DNA of 49,869 bases from Staphylococcus ureilyticus. GTDB lineage: Bacteria; Bacillota; Bacilli; Staphylococcales; Staphylococcaceae. The first letter of the stretch is position 1. Each line of letters starts with the position of its first letter. A program made the position numbers and the translations under genes. Positions 39,307 to 48,224 of the stretch are shown here, piece by piece. The notes beneath the pieces are model-generated. The model was given only the letters and a program-made list of their open reading frames with translations, was not told the DNA's origin and did no database searches. Where the stretch lies: NCBI RefSeq assembly GCF_002902235.1, contig NZ_PPRL01000152.1, forward strand, positions 3,022 through 52,890, given 5' to 3'.

Positions 39307-40248
39307 ATGAGTGGAAATGAGTTTAAAATCACTGTTGCAGATGGAACGACTTTAGAAGTGAAATTGAATAAGGCGAAAAAAGACACGATTGGTGTTATAC
39401 ACTTACTTCATGGCATGGCAGAACATATGGATCGATATGATGCACTTATTGATTCATTAAACCAACAAGGATATGATGTACTACGACACAACCATAGAGG
39501 GCATGGTAAAGATATAGCATCGTATGAACGTGGTCACATTGATAGTATGGAGCAAGTGGCAGATGATACTTTTGAAATTGCACAGACGTTGTATTCAGAT
39601 ACTGTGCATACGCCATATATTATATTGGGGCATTCAATGGGTTCTATTATTGCTAGAATTTTTACCCAAAAATATCCAGATGTTGCACAAGGCATGATTC
39701 TATCAGGAACAATGCAATACTCTAAGTTTTTAGGGAAATGCGTACAAATAATTTTAAAACTTATCACTTTAATAACTGGTAAAAGACGTCGTTTAAAATG
39801 GTTAAACCAAATAATGTATAAAACTTTCAATAAAAATATAAAAAACAACAAATCGAAAAATGATTGGTTATCCAGCGATGACCAAGAAGTTGAAAAATTT
39901 GAAAAAGACCCTTTTACTGGATTTTTAGTCTCAAATCAACTGATTTTTGAAACAGTAAAGTATATGTTACAGACAAGCAAATTAAAAAACATAAAAAAAA
40001 TGAAGTCAGATCTTCCTATTTTACTAATTTCTGGAAAAGATGATGCGATAGGCAATTATGGAAAAGGGATTAGACATTTAGGAAAACTATATAAAAAGGG
40101 TAATATTCATCATATTACAGTACATTTATACAAAAATAAAAGACATGAAGTGTTATTTGAAAAAGATGCTACGACTACGTGGCAACATATGTATGATTGG
40201 ATAGAAAGACAAATTTTAAAAAAATATAGCAGAGTAGATAAAGCATAA
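39307..40248 (+). CDS. Alpha/beta hydrolase (monoacylglycerol lipase/lysophospholipase-like)
   Basis: Serine hydrolase of the Hydrolase_4 family, 313 residues. Oxyanion region LLHGMAEHMDRYDAL, nucleophile elbow GHSMGS (about residue 104), catalytic Asp likely in ISGKDDAIGNYG and His in KRHEVLFE. A basic cap region (KRRRLKWLNQIMYKTFNKNIKNNKSK) lies in the middle. No signal peptide, so it is cytoplasmic or membrane-associated; it probably hydrolyses acylglycerols or lysophospholipids, but the substrate is not shown. ATG 39307 follows TTGGGGG. It sits downstream of glpD and 15 bp before miaA, the conserved staphylococcal order. Confidence 0.9.
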   Translation: MSGNEFKITVADGTTLEVKLNKAKKDTIGVIHLLHGMAEHMDRYDALIDSLNQQGYDVLRHNHRGHGKDIASYERGHIDSMEQVADDTFEIAQTLYSDTVHTPYIILGHSMGSIIARIFTQKYPDVAQGMILSGTMQYSKFLGKCVQIILKLITLITGKRRRLKWLNQIMYKTFNKNIKNNKSKNDWLSSDDQEVEKFEKDPFTGFLVSNQLIFETVKYMLQTSKLKNIKKMKSDLPILLISGKDDAIGNYGKGIRHLGKLYKKGNIHHITVHLYKNKRHEVLFEKDATTTWQHMYDWIERQILKKYSRVDKA

Positions 40249-40263
40249 AGAGAGTTGATATAA

Positions 40264-41211
40264 GTGCAGAGCGATAAACCTTTTATAATTGCATTAGTTG
40301 GTCCAACAGCTGTTGGTAAAACAGAATTAAGCATCGAATTGGCTAAAAGATTTAATGGTGAAATTATTAGTGGAGATTCTATGCAAGTCTATAAACATAT
40401 GGATATTGGAACAGCAAAAATAAATAGAGAAGAGATGGCGGATATTCCACATCATATGATAGATATTCTTGAACCTGATGAAACATTTTCTGCGTATGAT
40501 TTTAAAAATAGAGCGCAAAATTTAATAGATGAAATTACGGCTAGAGGTCATATGCCTATCATCGTAGGCGGTACAGGTTTGTATATCCAATCATTAATTT
40601 ATAATTATGATTTCGAAGATGAAACGATATCTGAAGCACAACAAATTAAAGTAGACCATACGCTAGATGAATTAGATTCATTATCAAATGAAGCGTTGCA
40701 TGATTATTTAGTTTCGATAGATAAAGATTCAGCTGATACTATTCATCCAAATAATCGTAAAAGGGTACGTAGAGCGATTGAATATTATTTAAAAACAAAA
40801 AAACTTTTAAGTTCACGCAAGAAAAATCAACAATATACAGAAAATTATGATACATTATTAATAGGGATAGAAATGTCACGCGAAACTTTATATCAAAGAA
40901 TTAATAAACGTGTAGATATAATGTTGGAACGCGGATTACTAAATGAAGTGAAACAACTCGTTGAAGATGGTTTTGAGACTTGTCAAAGTATGCAAGCTAT
41001 CGGATATAAAGAGATGTTACCTGTAATTAAAAATGAGGCTAGTCTAGCCGAAGCAACAAATAAATTGAAAAAGCATTCTAGAAATTATGCTAAAAGACAA
41101 ATGACTTGGTTCAAAAACAAGCTCGACGTAGTATGGTTAGATAGAGAGATAATGTCACTTTCATTGATGTTAGATGAAGTTTCAGTCCAAATAAAGAAAA
41201 GGAGAACATAA
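40264..41211 (+). CDS. miaA: tRNA dimethylallyltransferase MiaA
   Basis: Transfers the dimethylallyl group to A37 of tRNAs, the step before MiaB (25400-26941). P-loop GPTAVGKTELS (residues 11-21), DSMQVYKHMDIGTAK, HHMIDILEPDE, GGTGLYIQSLIY and the zinc-free C-terminal MTWFKNKLDVVWLD are present. Length 315. It starts at GTG 40264 with only a weak AAAGAGAG upstream. hfq follows after 1 bp. Confidence 0.97.
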   Translation: MQSDKPFIIALVGPTAVGKTELSIELAKRFNGEIISGDSMQVYKHMDIGTAKINREEMADIPHHMIDILEPDETFSAYDFKNRAQNLIDEITARGHMPIIVGGTGLYIQSLIYNYDFEDETISEAQQIKVDHTLDELDSLSNEALHDYLVSIDKDSADTIHPNNRKRVRRAIEYYLKTKKLLSSRKKNQQYTENYDTLLIGIEMSRETLYQRINKRVDIMLERGLLNEVKQLVEDGFETCQSMQAIGYKEMLPVIKNEASLAEATNKLKKHSRNYAKRQMTWFKNKLDVVWLDREIMSLSLMLDEVSVQIKKRRT

Positions 41212-41212
41212 C

Positions 41213-41434
41213 ATGAATACAACAGAAAACATCCAAGATAAATTCCTAGGACAATTTAAGGCTGATCAAACGAAAGTTATCGTATTTTTAGTGAATGGTT
41301 TTCAAATGAAAGGTATTATCGAAGATTATGATGAGAATTTGGTTTGTTTATTAACACAAGGAAAGCAACATCTTATTTATAAACATGCTATCAGTACATT
41401 CACACTTGATGATGATGCAGTAGAAGAAGTATAA
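41213..41434 (+). CDS. hfq: RNA chaperone Hfq
   Basis: Sm-like hexameric RNA-binding protein, 73 residues. The N-terminal ENIQDKFL carries the proximal-face Gln; Sm1 is VIVFLVNGFQMKGIIEDYDENLVCL, and Sm2 is the YKHAIST box. The short acidic tail (LDDDAVEEV) lacks the long disordered extension of enterobacterial Hfq. In staphylococci Hfq has a minor or strain-dependent role in sRNA regulation. The sequence is noticeably diverged from S. aureus Hfq. ATG 41213 follows AAAGGAGAA. The miaA-hfq pair is the universal bacterial arrangement. Confidence 0.95.
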   Translation: MNTTENIQDKFLGQFKADQTKVIVFLVNGFQMKGIIEDYDENLVCLLTQGKQHLIYKHAISTFTLDDDAVEEV

Positions 41435-41466
41435 CATTAAAAAAACAATTTATTTTTGCATACTTT

Positions 41467-41519
41467 AAAAGAAGAAAGCTACACTTTGATAGAAATTATC
41501 AAGTGTAGCTTTCTTCTTT
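41467..41519. terminator. Bidirectional terminator between hfq and gpx
   Basis: Near-perfect stem of about 22 bp: 41467-41490 with 41497-41519 (one bulged T), A-rich on the left and T-rich on the right, so it can stop transcription from both converging genes. Confidence 0.92.
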
Positions 41520-41534
41520 AAATCAGTAATTTAT

Positions 41535-42008
41535 TTATAATAACGCTTCAATATCAGCTTCAATTTGACTTGGTTTTTTCTGTGGCGCATATCGATTAGT
41601 TACATTACCTTCTCTATCGATTAAAAACTTGGTGAAGTTCCATTTGATTTTTTCATTGAAAAAGCCATTTTGTTGTTCTGTCAGAAATTGATATAAAGGG
41701 TGTTGATTTTCGCCTTTGACATCAATTTTTTCGTGCATTGGGAAAGAAACGCCATAGTTAATTTTACAGTTTTGAGTAGCTTCTTCACCCGTACCTGGTT
41801 CTTGACCCCCAAATTGGTTACATGGAAAACCTAGCACAACAAATCCTCGATCTTTATAGTTGTCGTATAAGTGTTGTAGTCCTTCAAATTGTGGTGTGAA
41901 GCCACACTCACTTGCAGTATTGACAATTAGCAATACTTTATTTTTATATTCTTCTAACTTGTAAGTTTCGTCATTTGGTTTTTGAACTTCTATATCGTAT
42001 ATAGTCAT
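41535..42008 (-). CDS. bsaA: Glutathione-peroxidase-family thiol peroxidase
   Basis: 157-residue thioredoxin-fold peroxidase. The active-site motif is [16 protein letters not shown] (Cys in place of selenocysteine, about residue 35), with [15 protein letters not shown] supplying the Gln and a likely resolving Cys, and [12 protein letters not shown] the conserved Trp/Asn. Staphylococci lack glutathione, so thioredoxin or bacillithiol is the probable reductant. The minus-strand ATG at 42008 follows AGAGGTG. Divergent from hflX, convergent with hfq. Confidence 0.94.
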   Translation of the reverse strand: MTIYDIEVQKPNDETYKLEEYKNKVLLIVNTASECGFTPQFEGLQHLYDNYKDRGFVVLGFPCNQFGGQEPGTGEEATQNCKINYGVSFPMHEKIDVKGENQHPLYQFLTEQQNGFFNEKIKWNFTKFLIDREGNVTNRYAPQKKPSQIEADIEALL

Positions 42009-42111
42009 ATCATGTCACCTCTTATTATTAATTTAACATAATTTGAGAAGATAGTCTTTATATAAACACTATGATAAAATAGCAAAGAAAACTTTGAAAG
42101 AGGTGCATGTT

Positions 42112-43344
42112 ATGAGCCAACAAACACATACGACTAAAAAAGAATTAGAGACAGCAATTTTAGTTGGCGTACAAGCTCAAACCGATGAAGTGTTTGATTT
42201 TGAATCAACAATGGAAGAATTAGCTTCATTGTCTGAAACATGCCAATTAAATGTACAAGCTGAATTCACCCAGAACAGACAACATTTTGATAATAAATAT
42301 TACGTTGGAAAAGGTAAATTAGAGGACATAAAAGCTTATATAGAAATGAATGATATAGATGTAGTTGTTGCTAATGATGAATTGACTACAGCCCAGTCAA
42401 AAACATTAAATGGTAATCTGAACGTTAAAATTATCGACAGAACACAACTGATTTTAGAGATATTTGCACTTCGAGCAAGAAGTAAAGAAGGTAAGCTTCA
42501 GGTAGAATTAGCGCAATTAGATTATTTATTACCTAGACTTCAAGGTCATGGGCGCAGTTTATCAAGATTAGGTGGTGGCATCGGAACGAGAGGTCCAGGT
42601 GAAACTAAGTTAGAAATGGATCGTCGTCATATTAGAACACGTATGAATGAAATCAAACATCAATTAGAAACGGTGGTTGAACATCGAGAGCGATATCGCA
42701 ACAAACGTGAACAAAATAATGTGTTTCAAGTAGCACTTATTGGATATACAAACGCTGGTAAATCATCTTGGTTTAATGCATTGGCGAATGAAGCTACTTA
42801 TGAGAAAAACTTGCTTTTTGCTACGCTAGATCCTAAAACAAGACAAATTCAAATCAATGATGGATTTAACCTAATCATATCTGATACGGTTGGTTTTATT
42901 CAAAAACTACCAACTACACTCATTGCTGCGTTTAAATCCACTTTAGAAGAGGCGAAAGGCGCAGATTTGCTATTACATGTTGTGGATGCTAGTCATCCTG
43001 AATATCGAGTTCAGTATGATACAGTAAACCAAATCATAGGTGACTTAGATATGGGGCATATTCCACAAGCTATTATTTTTAATAAAAAAGATTTACACGA
43101 AGGAACTATGCCAACAACTCATTTACCATCAGTTTTTGTTTCAAGTAAAAATGAAGAAGATGAAGACAAAGTGAAACAATTACTTATAGAGCAAGTTAAA
43201 TCAGCTTTAACTTTTTATGAAGAAAATGTCTCAAGTGCTGATGCGGATAGATTATATTTCTTGAAACAACATACACTCGTCACAGAAATCATATTTAATG
43301 AGAAAGATGCAACATATACTGTAAAAGGGTTTAAAAAAGAATAG
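42112..43344 (+). CDS. hflX: Ribosome-associated GTPase HflX
   Basis: GTPase that splits stalled or heat-damaged 70S ribosomes. The N-terminal HflX domain contains QNRQHFDNKYYVGKGKLEDIKAY and the RSKEGKLQVELAQLDYLLPRL/GRGGGIGTRGPGE-like segment. G motifs: GYTNAGKSS (G1), DTVGFIQKLP (G3), NKKD (G4). Length about 410. An in-frame TTG at 42094 lies before the ribosome site AGAGGTG; ATG 42112 with 6-nt spacing is used. ynbB follows after 14 bp. Confidence 0.95.
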   Translation: MSQQTHTTKKELETAILVGVQAQTDEVFDFESTMEELASLSETCQLNVQAEFTQNRQHFDNKYYVGKGKLEDIKAYIEMNDIDVVVANDELTTAQSKTLNGNLNVKIIDRTQLILEIFALRARSKEGKLQVELAQLDYLLPRLQGHGRSLSRLGGGIGTRGPGETKLEMDRRHIRTRMNEIKHQLETVVEHRERYRNKREQNNVFQVALIGYTNAGKSSWFNALANEATYEKNLLFATLDPKTRQIQINDGFNLIISDTVGFIQKLPTTLIAAFKSTLEEAKGADLLLHVVDASHPEYRVQYDTVNQIIGDLDMGHIPQAIIFNKKDLHEGTMPTTHLPSVFVSSKNEEDEDKVKQLLIEQVKSALTFYEENVSSADADRLYFLKQHTLVTEIIFNEKDATYTVKGFKKE

Positions 43345-43358
43345 GAAGAAGATTTACG

Positions 43359-44582
43359 ATGAAAAATATGAAACAATTAATAGCAGATACAGAAGCAAAA
43401 CTAGAACCTTATTTTAAAAATATAGAAGAGATTGCTTATATCAATCAAGAAAAAGTGTTGGACGCGTTCCACGCTGTTAAAGTATCCGAAAGTGACTTAC
43501 TTGGCACAACGGGTTATGGATATGATGATATAGGTCGAGATCATTTAGAAGCTGTATATGCACATGCATTTAAGGCGGAAGACGCATTAGTGCGCCCTCA
43601 GATTATTTCTGGTACGCATGCGATTACAATTGCTTTACAAAGTACTTTGAAATATGGGGATGAATTAATGTATATTACAGGTGATCCTTACGATACATTA
43701 TTAGAAGTGATAGGTATTAATGGTAATGGTATAGAAAGTTTAAAAGAACACGGAGTAATATATAATAAAGTAGACTTAAAGCACGGTGAAATCGATATTG
43801 ATAAGGTATTAACTAAAATATCACCACAAACTAAGGTCATCGCTATTCAGCGTTCGAAAGGTTATGATCAACGACCATCCATAGATTTAACAAAAATAGA
43901 AAGTGCAATTCAACAAATAAAAGCGCAATATCCTGAAATCATAATATTTGTAGATAATTGCTATGGTGAATTTGTAGAAGAACGAGAACCTATAGAGTGC
44001 GGCGCTGATTTAATGGCTGGTTCCTTAATTAAAAACCCTGGTGGAGGGCTAGCTAAAATCGGTGGTTATATCGTTGGAAATGAAACATTGGTGGAAAGAT
44101 GTGGATACCGTTTAACTGCGCCAGGAATTGGTAAAGAAGCTGGTGCCTCACTATATTCGTTACAAGAAATGTATCAAGGATTTTTCTTAGCGCCTCATGT
44201 TGTGAGCCAAAGTTTGAAAGGTGCATTATTTACGAGTTTGTTACTAGAACAAATGAATATGCACACCTCACCAAGATTTGATGTGCCAAGAACGGATTTA
44301 ATTCAAACGGTCACTTTTGATACGAAGGAACAGATGATTCAATTTTGCCAAAGTATTCAAGCAGCTTCACCGATTAACGCACATTTTAGTCCTGAACCAT
44401 CTTATATGCCGGGTTATGAAGATGATGTCATTATGGCTGCGGGTACGTTTGTTCAAGGTTCTTCAATTGAATTATCAGCAGATGGTCCTATAAGACCACC
44501 GTATGAGGCTTATGTTCAAGGTGGCTTAACGTATGAACACGTTAAATTAGCTGTAACAAGAGCTGTTGAAAAAATATTTTAA
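43359..44582 (+). CDS. ynbB: PLP enzyme of the methionine gamma-lyase/aluminium-resistance family (YnbB)
   Basis: 407-residue fold-type I PLP protein (PF06838). Motifs: SGTHAITIALQSTLKYGDELMYITGDPYDTL, IFVDNCYGEFVE (Asp pairing with the PLP nitrogen), and AGSLIKNPGGGLA with the Lys that should bind PLP. The family was named for aluminium resistance; its metabolic reaction is not settled and a C-S lyase role is plausible. ATG 43359 follows GGAAGAAGA. It lies between hflX and glnRA, as in Bacillus and Staphylococcus. Confidence 0.92.
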   Translation: MKNMKQLIADTEAKLEPYFKNIEEIAYINQEKVLDAFHAVKVSESDLLGTTGYGYDDIGRDHLEAVYAHAFKAEDALVRPQIISGTHAITIALQSTLKYGDELMYITGDPYDTLLEVIGINGNGIESLKEHGVIYNKVDLKHGEIDIDKVLTKISPQTKVIAIQRSKGYDQRPSIDLTKIESAIQQIKAQYPEIIIFVDNCYGEFVEEREPIECGADLMAGSLIKNPGGGLAKIGGYIVGNETLVERCGYRLTAPGIGKEAGASLYSLQEMYQGFFLAPHVVSQSLKGALFTSLLLEQMNMHTSPRFDVPRTDLIQTVTFDTKEQMIQFCQSIQAASPINAHFSPEPSYMPGYEDDVIMAAGTFVQGSSIELSADGPIRPPYEAYVQGGLTYEHVKLAVTRAVEKIF

Positions 44583-44596
44583 TAAATTTAAAGAGA

Positions 44597-44655
44597 GGCC
44601 ACATTGTATTTATAGCTAGGTCAAATAGCAAATTATAATGCATATGTGGCTTTTT
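44597..44655 (+). terminator. Terminator of hflX-ynbB
   Basis: GGCCACAT (44598-44605) pairs with ATGTGGC (44644-44650) around an internally paired AT-rich loop, followed by TTTTTCT. Confidence 0.75.
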
Positions 44656-44742
44656 CTAATTATAGAAAAAATTTCGGAAAATTCTGCGATTAAATGTAGG
44701 AAGTGCATTATAAAGTCAATTAAATCAATGGTTTGAAGTATA

Positions 44743-44759
44743 TGTTAGAAAACCTGACA
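44743..44759. promoter_or_regulatory. GlnR operator upstream of glnRA
   Basis: TGTTAGAAAACCTGACA matches the GlnR/TnrA box TGTNA-N7-TNACA exactly. It lies directly upstream of a likely promoter (TTGAAT 44765-44770, 17 bp, TAAATT 44788-44793 with an extended TG), consistent with autorepression when glutamine is plentiful. Confidence 0.85.
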
Positions 44760-44824
44760 TATTTTTGAATTGCTTTAAGAATTATGCTAAATTAAATACA
44801 AGTTCAAAAATAGAGGTGATTGGA

Positions 44825-45193
44825 TTGGAGTCAAAAGATACGATACGACGAAGCATGCCGGTCTTCTCTATGAGTGTTGTTACGAAATTAAGTGAACTAA
44901 CTGCTAGACAAGTTCGCTATTATGAGACACATGAACTGATTAAACCACATAGGTCAGAAGGAAATAAACGACTTTTTTCGTTAAACGATTTGGAACGCCT
45001 TTTAGAGATAAAAAGATTGATAGAAAAAGGCTTTAATTTAAAAGGTATTAAACAGATTTTAAATGACGAACAAGATCACCTTTCTGATGATGAACAAGAA
45101 ACGAGAAAACAAATGATTGTTGATGCTACACAGAAACCACAACGAGAAGCGATTCCGATAAATCGTGGTGACTTATCTCGATTTATCAAATAA
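44825..45193 (+). CDS. glnR: Glutamine synthetase repressor GlnR
   Basis: MerR-family regulator, about 122 residues. The DNA-binding part is VVTKLSELTARQVRYYETHELIKPHRSEGNKRLFSLNDLERLLEIK; the C-terminal tail senses feedback-inhibited GlnA. The upstream in-frame TTG at 44765 lies within the predicted promoter, so it cannot be the start. AGAGGTG (44812-44818) is 6 nt before TTG 44825, which gives the family length and the N-terminus ahead of DTIRRSMPVFSMSVV. glnA follows after 21 bp. Confidence 0.95.
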   Translation: MESKDTIRRSMPVFSMSVVTKLSELTARQVRYYETHELIKPHRSEGNKRLFSLNDLERLLEIKRLIEKGFNLKGIKQILNDEQDHLSDDEQETRKQMIVDATQKPQREAIPINRGDLSRFIK

Positions 45194-45214
45194 AATTAAT
45201 GGGGGACATTTATA

Positions 45215-46555
45215 ATGGCAAAACGTACATTTACCAAGGAAGACATACACAAGTTCGCTAAGGAAGAAAATGTCAGATACCTACGTTTGCAATTCACTGA
45301 TATTTTAGGTGTTATTAAAAACGTGGAAGTACCAGTAAGCCAATTAGAAAAAGTTTTAGACAATGAAATGATGTTTGATGGATCTTCAATCGAAGGCTTC
45401 GTCCGTATTGAAGAATCAGATATGTATTTATGTCCAGATTTAGATACATGGGTTATTTTCCCATGGACAGCAGGTCAAGGCAAAGTGGCTCGTCTTATCT
45501 GCGATGTTTATAAAACAGACGGCACACCGTTTGAAGGTGACCCACGTGCAAACTTGAAACGTGTATTAAAAAACATGCAAGATTTAGGGTTTAGTGAACT
45601 TAATTTAGGACCAGAACCTGAATTCTTCTTGTTTAAATTAGATGAAAAAGGTGAACCAACATTAGAATTAAATGATAATGGTGGTTACTTCGACCTTGCG
45701 CCTACAGATTTAGGTGAAAATTGTCGTCGTGATATTGTTTTAGAATTAGAGGACATGGGCTTTGATATTGAAGCAAGTCACCATGAAGTGGCACCAGGAC
45801 AACATGAAATTGATTTTAAATATGCAGATGCTATCACTGCGTGTGATAATATCCAAACATTTAAATTAGTTGTTAAAACAATTGCACGTCAACACAATCT
45901 TCATGCAACATTTATGCCTAAACCATTATTTGGTGTGAACGGAAGCGGCATGCACTTCAATATGTCACTCTTCAAGGGTAAAGAAAATGCCTTTTACGAT
46001 CCTGAAGGCGATATGGAAATGACTAAAGATGCATATCATTTTATCGCAGGTATTCTAAAAAATGCACGAGGTTTAACTGGTGTATGTAATCCATTGGTTA
46101 ATTCTTATAAACGTTTAGTTCCAGGTTATGAAGCACCATGCTATATTGCTTGGAGTGGTAAAAACCGTTCACCATTAATTCGTGTACCAACTTCACGTGG
46201 TTTATCAACACGTGTAGAAGTTCGTTCGGTAGATCCAGCAGCCAATCCTTACTTAGCATTAGCGGCTATTTTACAAGCGGGCTTAGATGGTATTGAAAAT
46301 AAATTAGAAGTACCTGAGCCAGTAAATCAAAATATATATGAAATGAATCGTGAAGAACGTGAAGCCGTTGGTATTCAAGATTTACCATCAACATTATATA
46401 CTGCTATTAAAGCAATGAAAGATAATGATTCTATTAAAGAGGCTTTGGGTAATCACATTTATAATCAATTTATAAATTCTAAATCTATTGAATGGGATTA
46501 TTATAGAACTCAAGTTTCTGAATGGGAAAGAGAGCAATATTTAAAACAATACTAG
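45215..46555 (+). CDS. glnA: Glutamine synthetase, type I alpha
   Basis: ATP-dependent ammonium assimilation, dodecameric. Motifs: [54 protein letters not shown] (ATP/ammonium region), [30 protein letters not shown] (active-site Arg residues). There is no adenylylation-type Tyr loop, as expected for the GSI-alpha form controlled by GlnR and feedback inhibition. Length 446. ATG 45215 follows GGGGGAC. Confidence 0.98.
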   Translation: MAKRTFTKEDIHKFAKEENVRYLRLQFTDILGVIKNVEVPVSQLEKVLDNEMMFDGSSIEGFVRIEESDMYLCPDLDTWVIFPWTAGQGKVARLICDVYKTDGTPFEGDPRANLKRVLKNMQDLGFSELNLGPEPEFFLFKLDEKGEPTLELNDNGGYFDLAPTDLGENCRRDIVLELEDMGFDIEASHHEVAPGQHEIDFKYADAITACDNIQTFKLVVKTIARQHNLHATFMPKPLFGVNGSGMHFNMSLFKGKENAFYDPEGDMEMTKDAYHFIAGILKNARGLTGVCNPLVNSYKRLVPGYEAPCYIAWSGKNRSPLIRVPTSRGLSTRVEVRSVDPAANPYLALAAILQAGLDGIENKLEVPEPVNQNIYEMNREEREAVGIQDLPSTLYTAIKAMKDNDSIKEALGNHIYNQFINSKSIEWDYYRTQVSEWEREQYLKQY

Positions 46556-46588
46556 GTGCTAAGCAAAAGGGGCAAACACTAGGTATAC

Positions 46589-46634
46589 AAGCAATCCGAG
46601 TCACTTACTCATAAGTGATTTGGATTGCTTTTTT
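46589..46634 (+). terminator. Rho-independent terminator of glnRA
   Basis: 19-bp stem (46589-46607 with 46612-46630, with a few G-U pairs or mismatches), CTCA loop, then a T-run to 46634. An outer pairing TAGGTGCT (46553-46560, starting at the stop codon) with AGCACCTA (46636-46643) encloses it. Confidence 0.9.
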
Positions 46635-46643
46635 AAGCACCTA

Positions 46644-46865
46644 TTTATATTAATTAAAGCTTTTTGGGTGGAAATTGAGGACGATAAGCATTGTTTGAAC
46701 TATTAAAGAATAAAAAAACTATGTAAAATATGTATGAAGTGATATAATTTTTGAAAATAAGATTAGGGGTTTTGAAAAAACATATCATATTTATAGTTTT
46801 TTAAGTAAAAATAACTTTTAATCTTATTAAAATGATTAAAAATAATTAAAAGGGGTTGTAGTTAC
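46644..46865 (+). promoter_or_regulatory. AT-rich gap with extended -10 promoter
   Basis: TGATATAAT (46740-46748) is an extended -10 with a poor -35, about 110 bp before the 66-residue gene. The rest of the gap is A/T-rich with no other feature seen. Confidence 0.45.
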
Positions 46866-47066
46866 ATGCAAGAAGTAAAACTAAGTACATTAAAAGCGAG
46901 TTCCTTAAAAGAATTAGAAAGTAGCATAAATGCATATTTAAAAGATGAAGAAGTAGCGGATTATCAATTACTCAATTCAACCGTTCGTGAAGTAGAAGAG
47001 CGTGCTTTCTCAGCAAATGAAGAAGAGTTTCATGCTATATTAACATTTATAAAAGAAGTAGAGTAA
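46866..47066 (+). CDS. Small conserved hypothetical protein (66 aa, possibly Cse60-like)
   Basis: Begins MQEVKLSTLKASSLKELESSINAYLK and ends AILTFIKEVE. It is acidic, with an alternating beta/alpha pattern. The SLKELESSINAYLKD segment resembles the N-terminal region of Bacillus Cse60 (DUF2758), but that link is tentative. ATG 46866 is behind AAAAGGGG, and a strong terminator follows, so it is a monocistronic real gene. Function unknown; no membrane segment or signal peptide. Confidence 0.75.
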   Translation: MQEVKLSTLKASSLKELESSINAYLKDEEVADYQLLNSTVREVEERAFSANEEEFHAILTFIKEVE

Positions 47067-47127
47067 ATACAAGCGTTATAAGTTATAATGCAAGTAAGGT
47101 TCAGTGAATTGAAAACTATACTAATTG

Positions 47128-47160
47128 AGGTTGAGACGAACATCATGTCTCAACCTTTTT
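47128..47160 (+). terminator. Terminator of the 66-residue gene
   Basis: Perfect 10-bp stem AGGTTGAGAC (47128-47137) with GTCTCAACCT (47147-47156), then a T-run to 47160. This hairpin type recurs in staphylococcal genomes. Confidence 0.9.
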
Positions 47161-47197
47161 CTGATGACAAATGGCTTGTGAGTGAGGGGGTTAAGGT

Positions 47198-47746
47198 ATG
47201 AAATATTTAAAAGTGCAGATGATAAGAGAAAATTTAGAAAGTATTCCACAGTATGAATTGCCTGTTGGATATAAAATTCGAAATTTTAAAATAGGAGAAG
47301 AAGTAAAATGGGCAAATTTAGAAATGAAAGTAAATGAATTTGATACTACAGATCAAGCATTGACACATTTTAACACTGAATTCGGACAAAATATGCATGA
47401 AATGGAACAAAGATGTTTGTTTCTTGAAAATCCTAAAGGTGAAGTCATAGGTACTACAACAGCATGGTATGGAAATTTAACAAGAGATAGTAAAATTTGC
47501 GGACGCATTCATTGGGTGGCGATACTCCCAGAGTATCAAGGTAAGCAATTGTCTAAACCTTTATTATCTGAAGCAATGAATCGCCTATCTCAATATCATA
47601 ACCAAGCGTTTTTAACTTCTCAAACCACTAGTTATCAAGCGGTTAATATGTATCTAAATTATGGGTTTAGACCAATCCTTTCAAATGAAAAAGATTACGA
47701 AGCATGGACGTTATTAGAAAAAACATTAAACCGAGCGATTTTATAA
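47198..47746 (+). CDS. GNAT-family N-acetyltransferase
   Basis: 182 residues. The acetyl-CoA-binding motif A is visible as RIHWVAILPEYQGKQLSKPLLSEAMNRL (about 105-132), with YQGKQLS standing for Q/RxxGxG/A; motif B AVNMYLNYGFRPIL follows. The N-terminus (PQYELPVGYKIRNFKIGEE) is the usual first strand region. ATG 47198 follows GAGGGGG. The substrate is unknown. It is a single gene between two terminators, located in the staphylococcal glnA-nuc interval, where gene content may vary. Confidence 0.85.
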   Translation: MKYLKVQMIRENLESIPQYELPVGYKIRNFKIGEEVKWANLEMKVNEFDTTDQALTHFNTEFGQNMHEMEQRCLFLENPKGEVIGTTTAWYGNLTRDSKICGRIHWVAILPEYQGKQLSKPLLSEAMNRLSQYHNQAFLTSQTTSYQAVNMYLNYGFRPILSNEKDYEAWTLLEKTLNRAIL

Positions 47747-47819
47747 ATATAACTTCTAAAGCAAAACTTATTTTTTACTATATATAAAAATAACAATAAC
47801 AATATTATGTTAACTTGAA

Positions 47820-47850
47820 TAAAAAACTGCCGATTTAAACACTCGGCAGA
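47820..47850 (-). terminator. Terminator of the small membrane protein gene
   Basis: CTGCCGA (47827-47833) with TCGGCAG (47843-47849). On the minus strand six T follow (plus 47821-47826). Confidence 0.85.
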
Positions 47851-47855
47851 AGGTA

Positions 47856-48047
47856 CTATTTTTTCTTGTTTTTAGTTACAATCACTTGAATGAGAAAGAC
47901 AATAAATCCAATAAAAAGGCCTAAAAATATTGCGACAACTGCAGATACAAGAGGTGGGAATTGATATTGGTACTGTAATATTAATCCCACTATGATTGCT
48001 ATAACAATCGCAATAACTGTAATCATGTTCTCCTTAAATATACTCAA
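47856..48047 (-). CDS. Small two-helix membrane protein (63 aa)
   Basis: Two hydrophobic segments, MITVIAIVIAIIVGLILQY and LVSAVVAIFLGLFIGFIVFLIQVIV, end in a basic tail (TKNKKK). The reading frame is open to 48161, but the upstream part overlaps the promoter. TTG 48047 has AGGAG with 8-nt spacing; ATG 48026 has AAGGAG only 3 nt away. I choose TTG. Resembles small conserved staphylococcal membrane proteins of unknown role; no function proposed. Confidence 0.7.
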   Translation of the reverse strand: MSIFKENMITVIAIVIAIIVGLILQYQYQFPPLVSAVVAIFLGLFIGFIVFLIQVIVTKNKKK

Positions 48048-48071
48048 GTTGTTCACTCCTATCATCTTAGT

Positions 48072-48100
48072 ATTATAGCACGATTTGTTAAGTGAGTTAA
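48072..48100 (-). promoter_or_regulatory. Promoter of the small membrane protein gene
   Basis: On the minus strand: TTAACT (48100-48095), 17-bp spacer, TATAAT (48077-48072) preceded by TGC, an extended -10. Confidence 0.65.
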
Positions 48101-48163
48101 AATAAAGAACTATTATAGTTTCGTTTATTGTAAAAGCGTAATTTTTCTTTGGAATGAGCATCT

Positions 48164-48191
48164 TGACGTAAACTTTAATTTTCTATATGAT
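48164..48191 (+). promoter_or_regulatory. nuc promoter
   Basis: TTGACG (48164-48169), 16-bp spacer, TATGAT (48186-48191). Transcription is predicted near 48198, excluding the upstream in-frame TTG at 48195 as the start. Confidence 0.7.
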
Positions 48192-48224
48192 AATTTGGTA
48201 TATTCAAAAAAAGTGGGTGCAACA

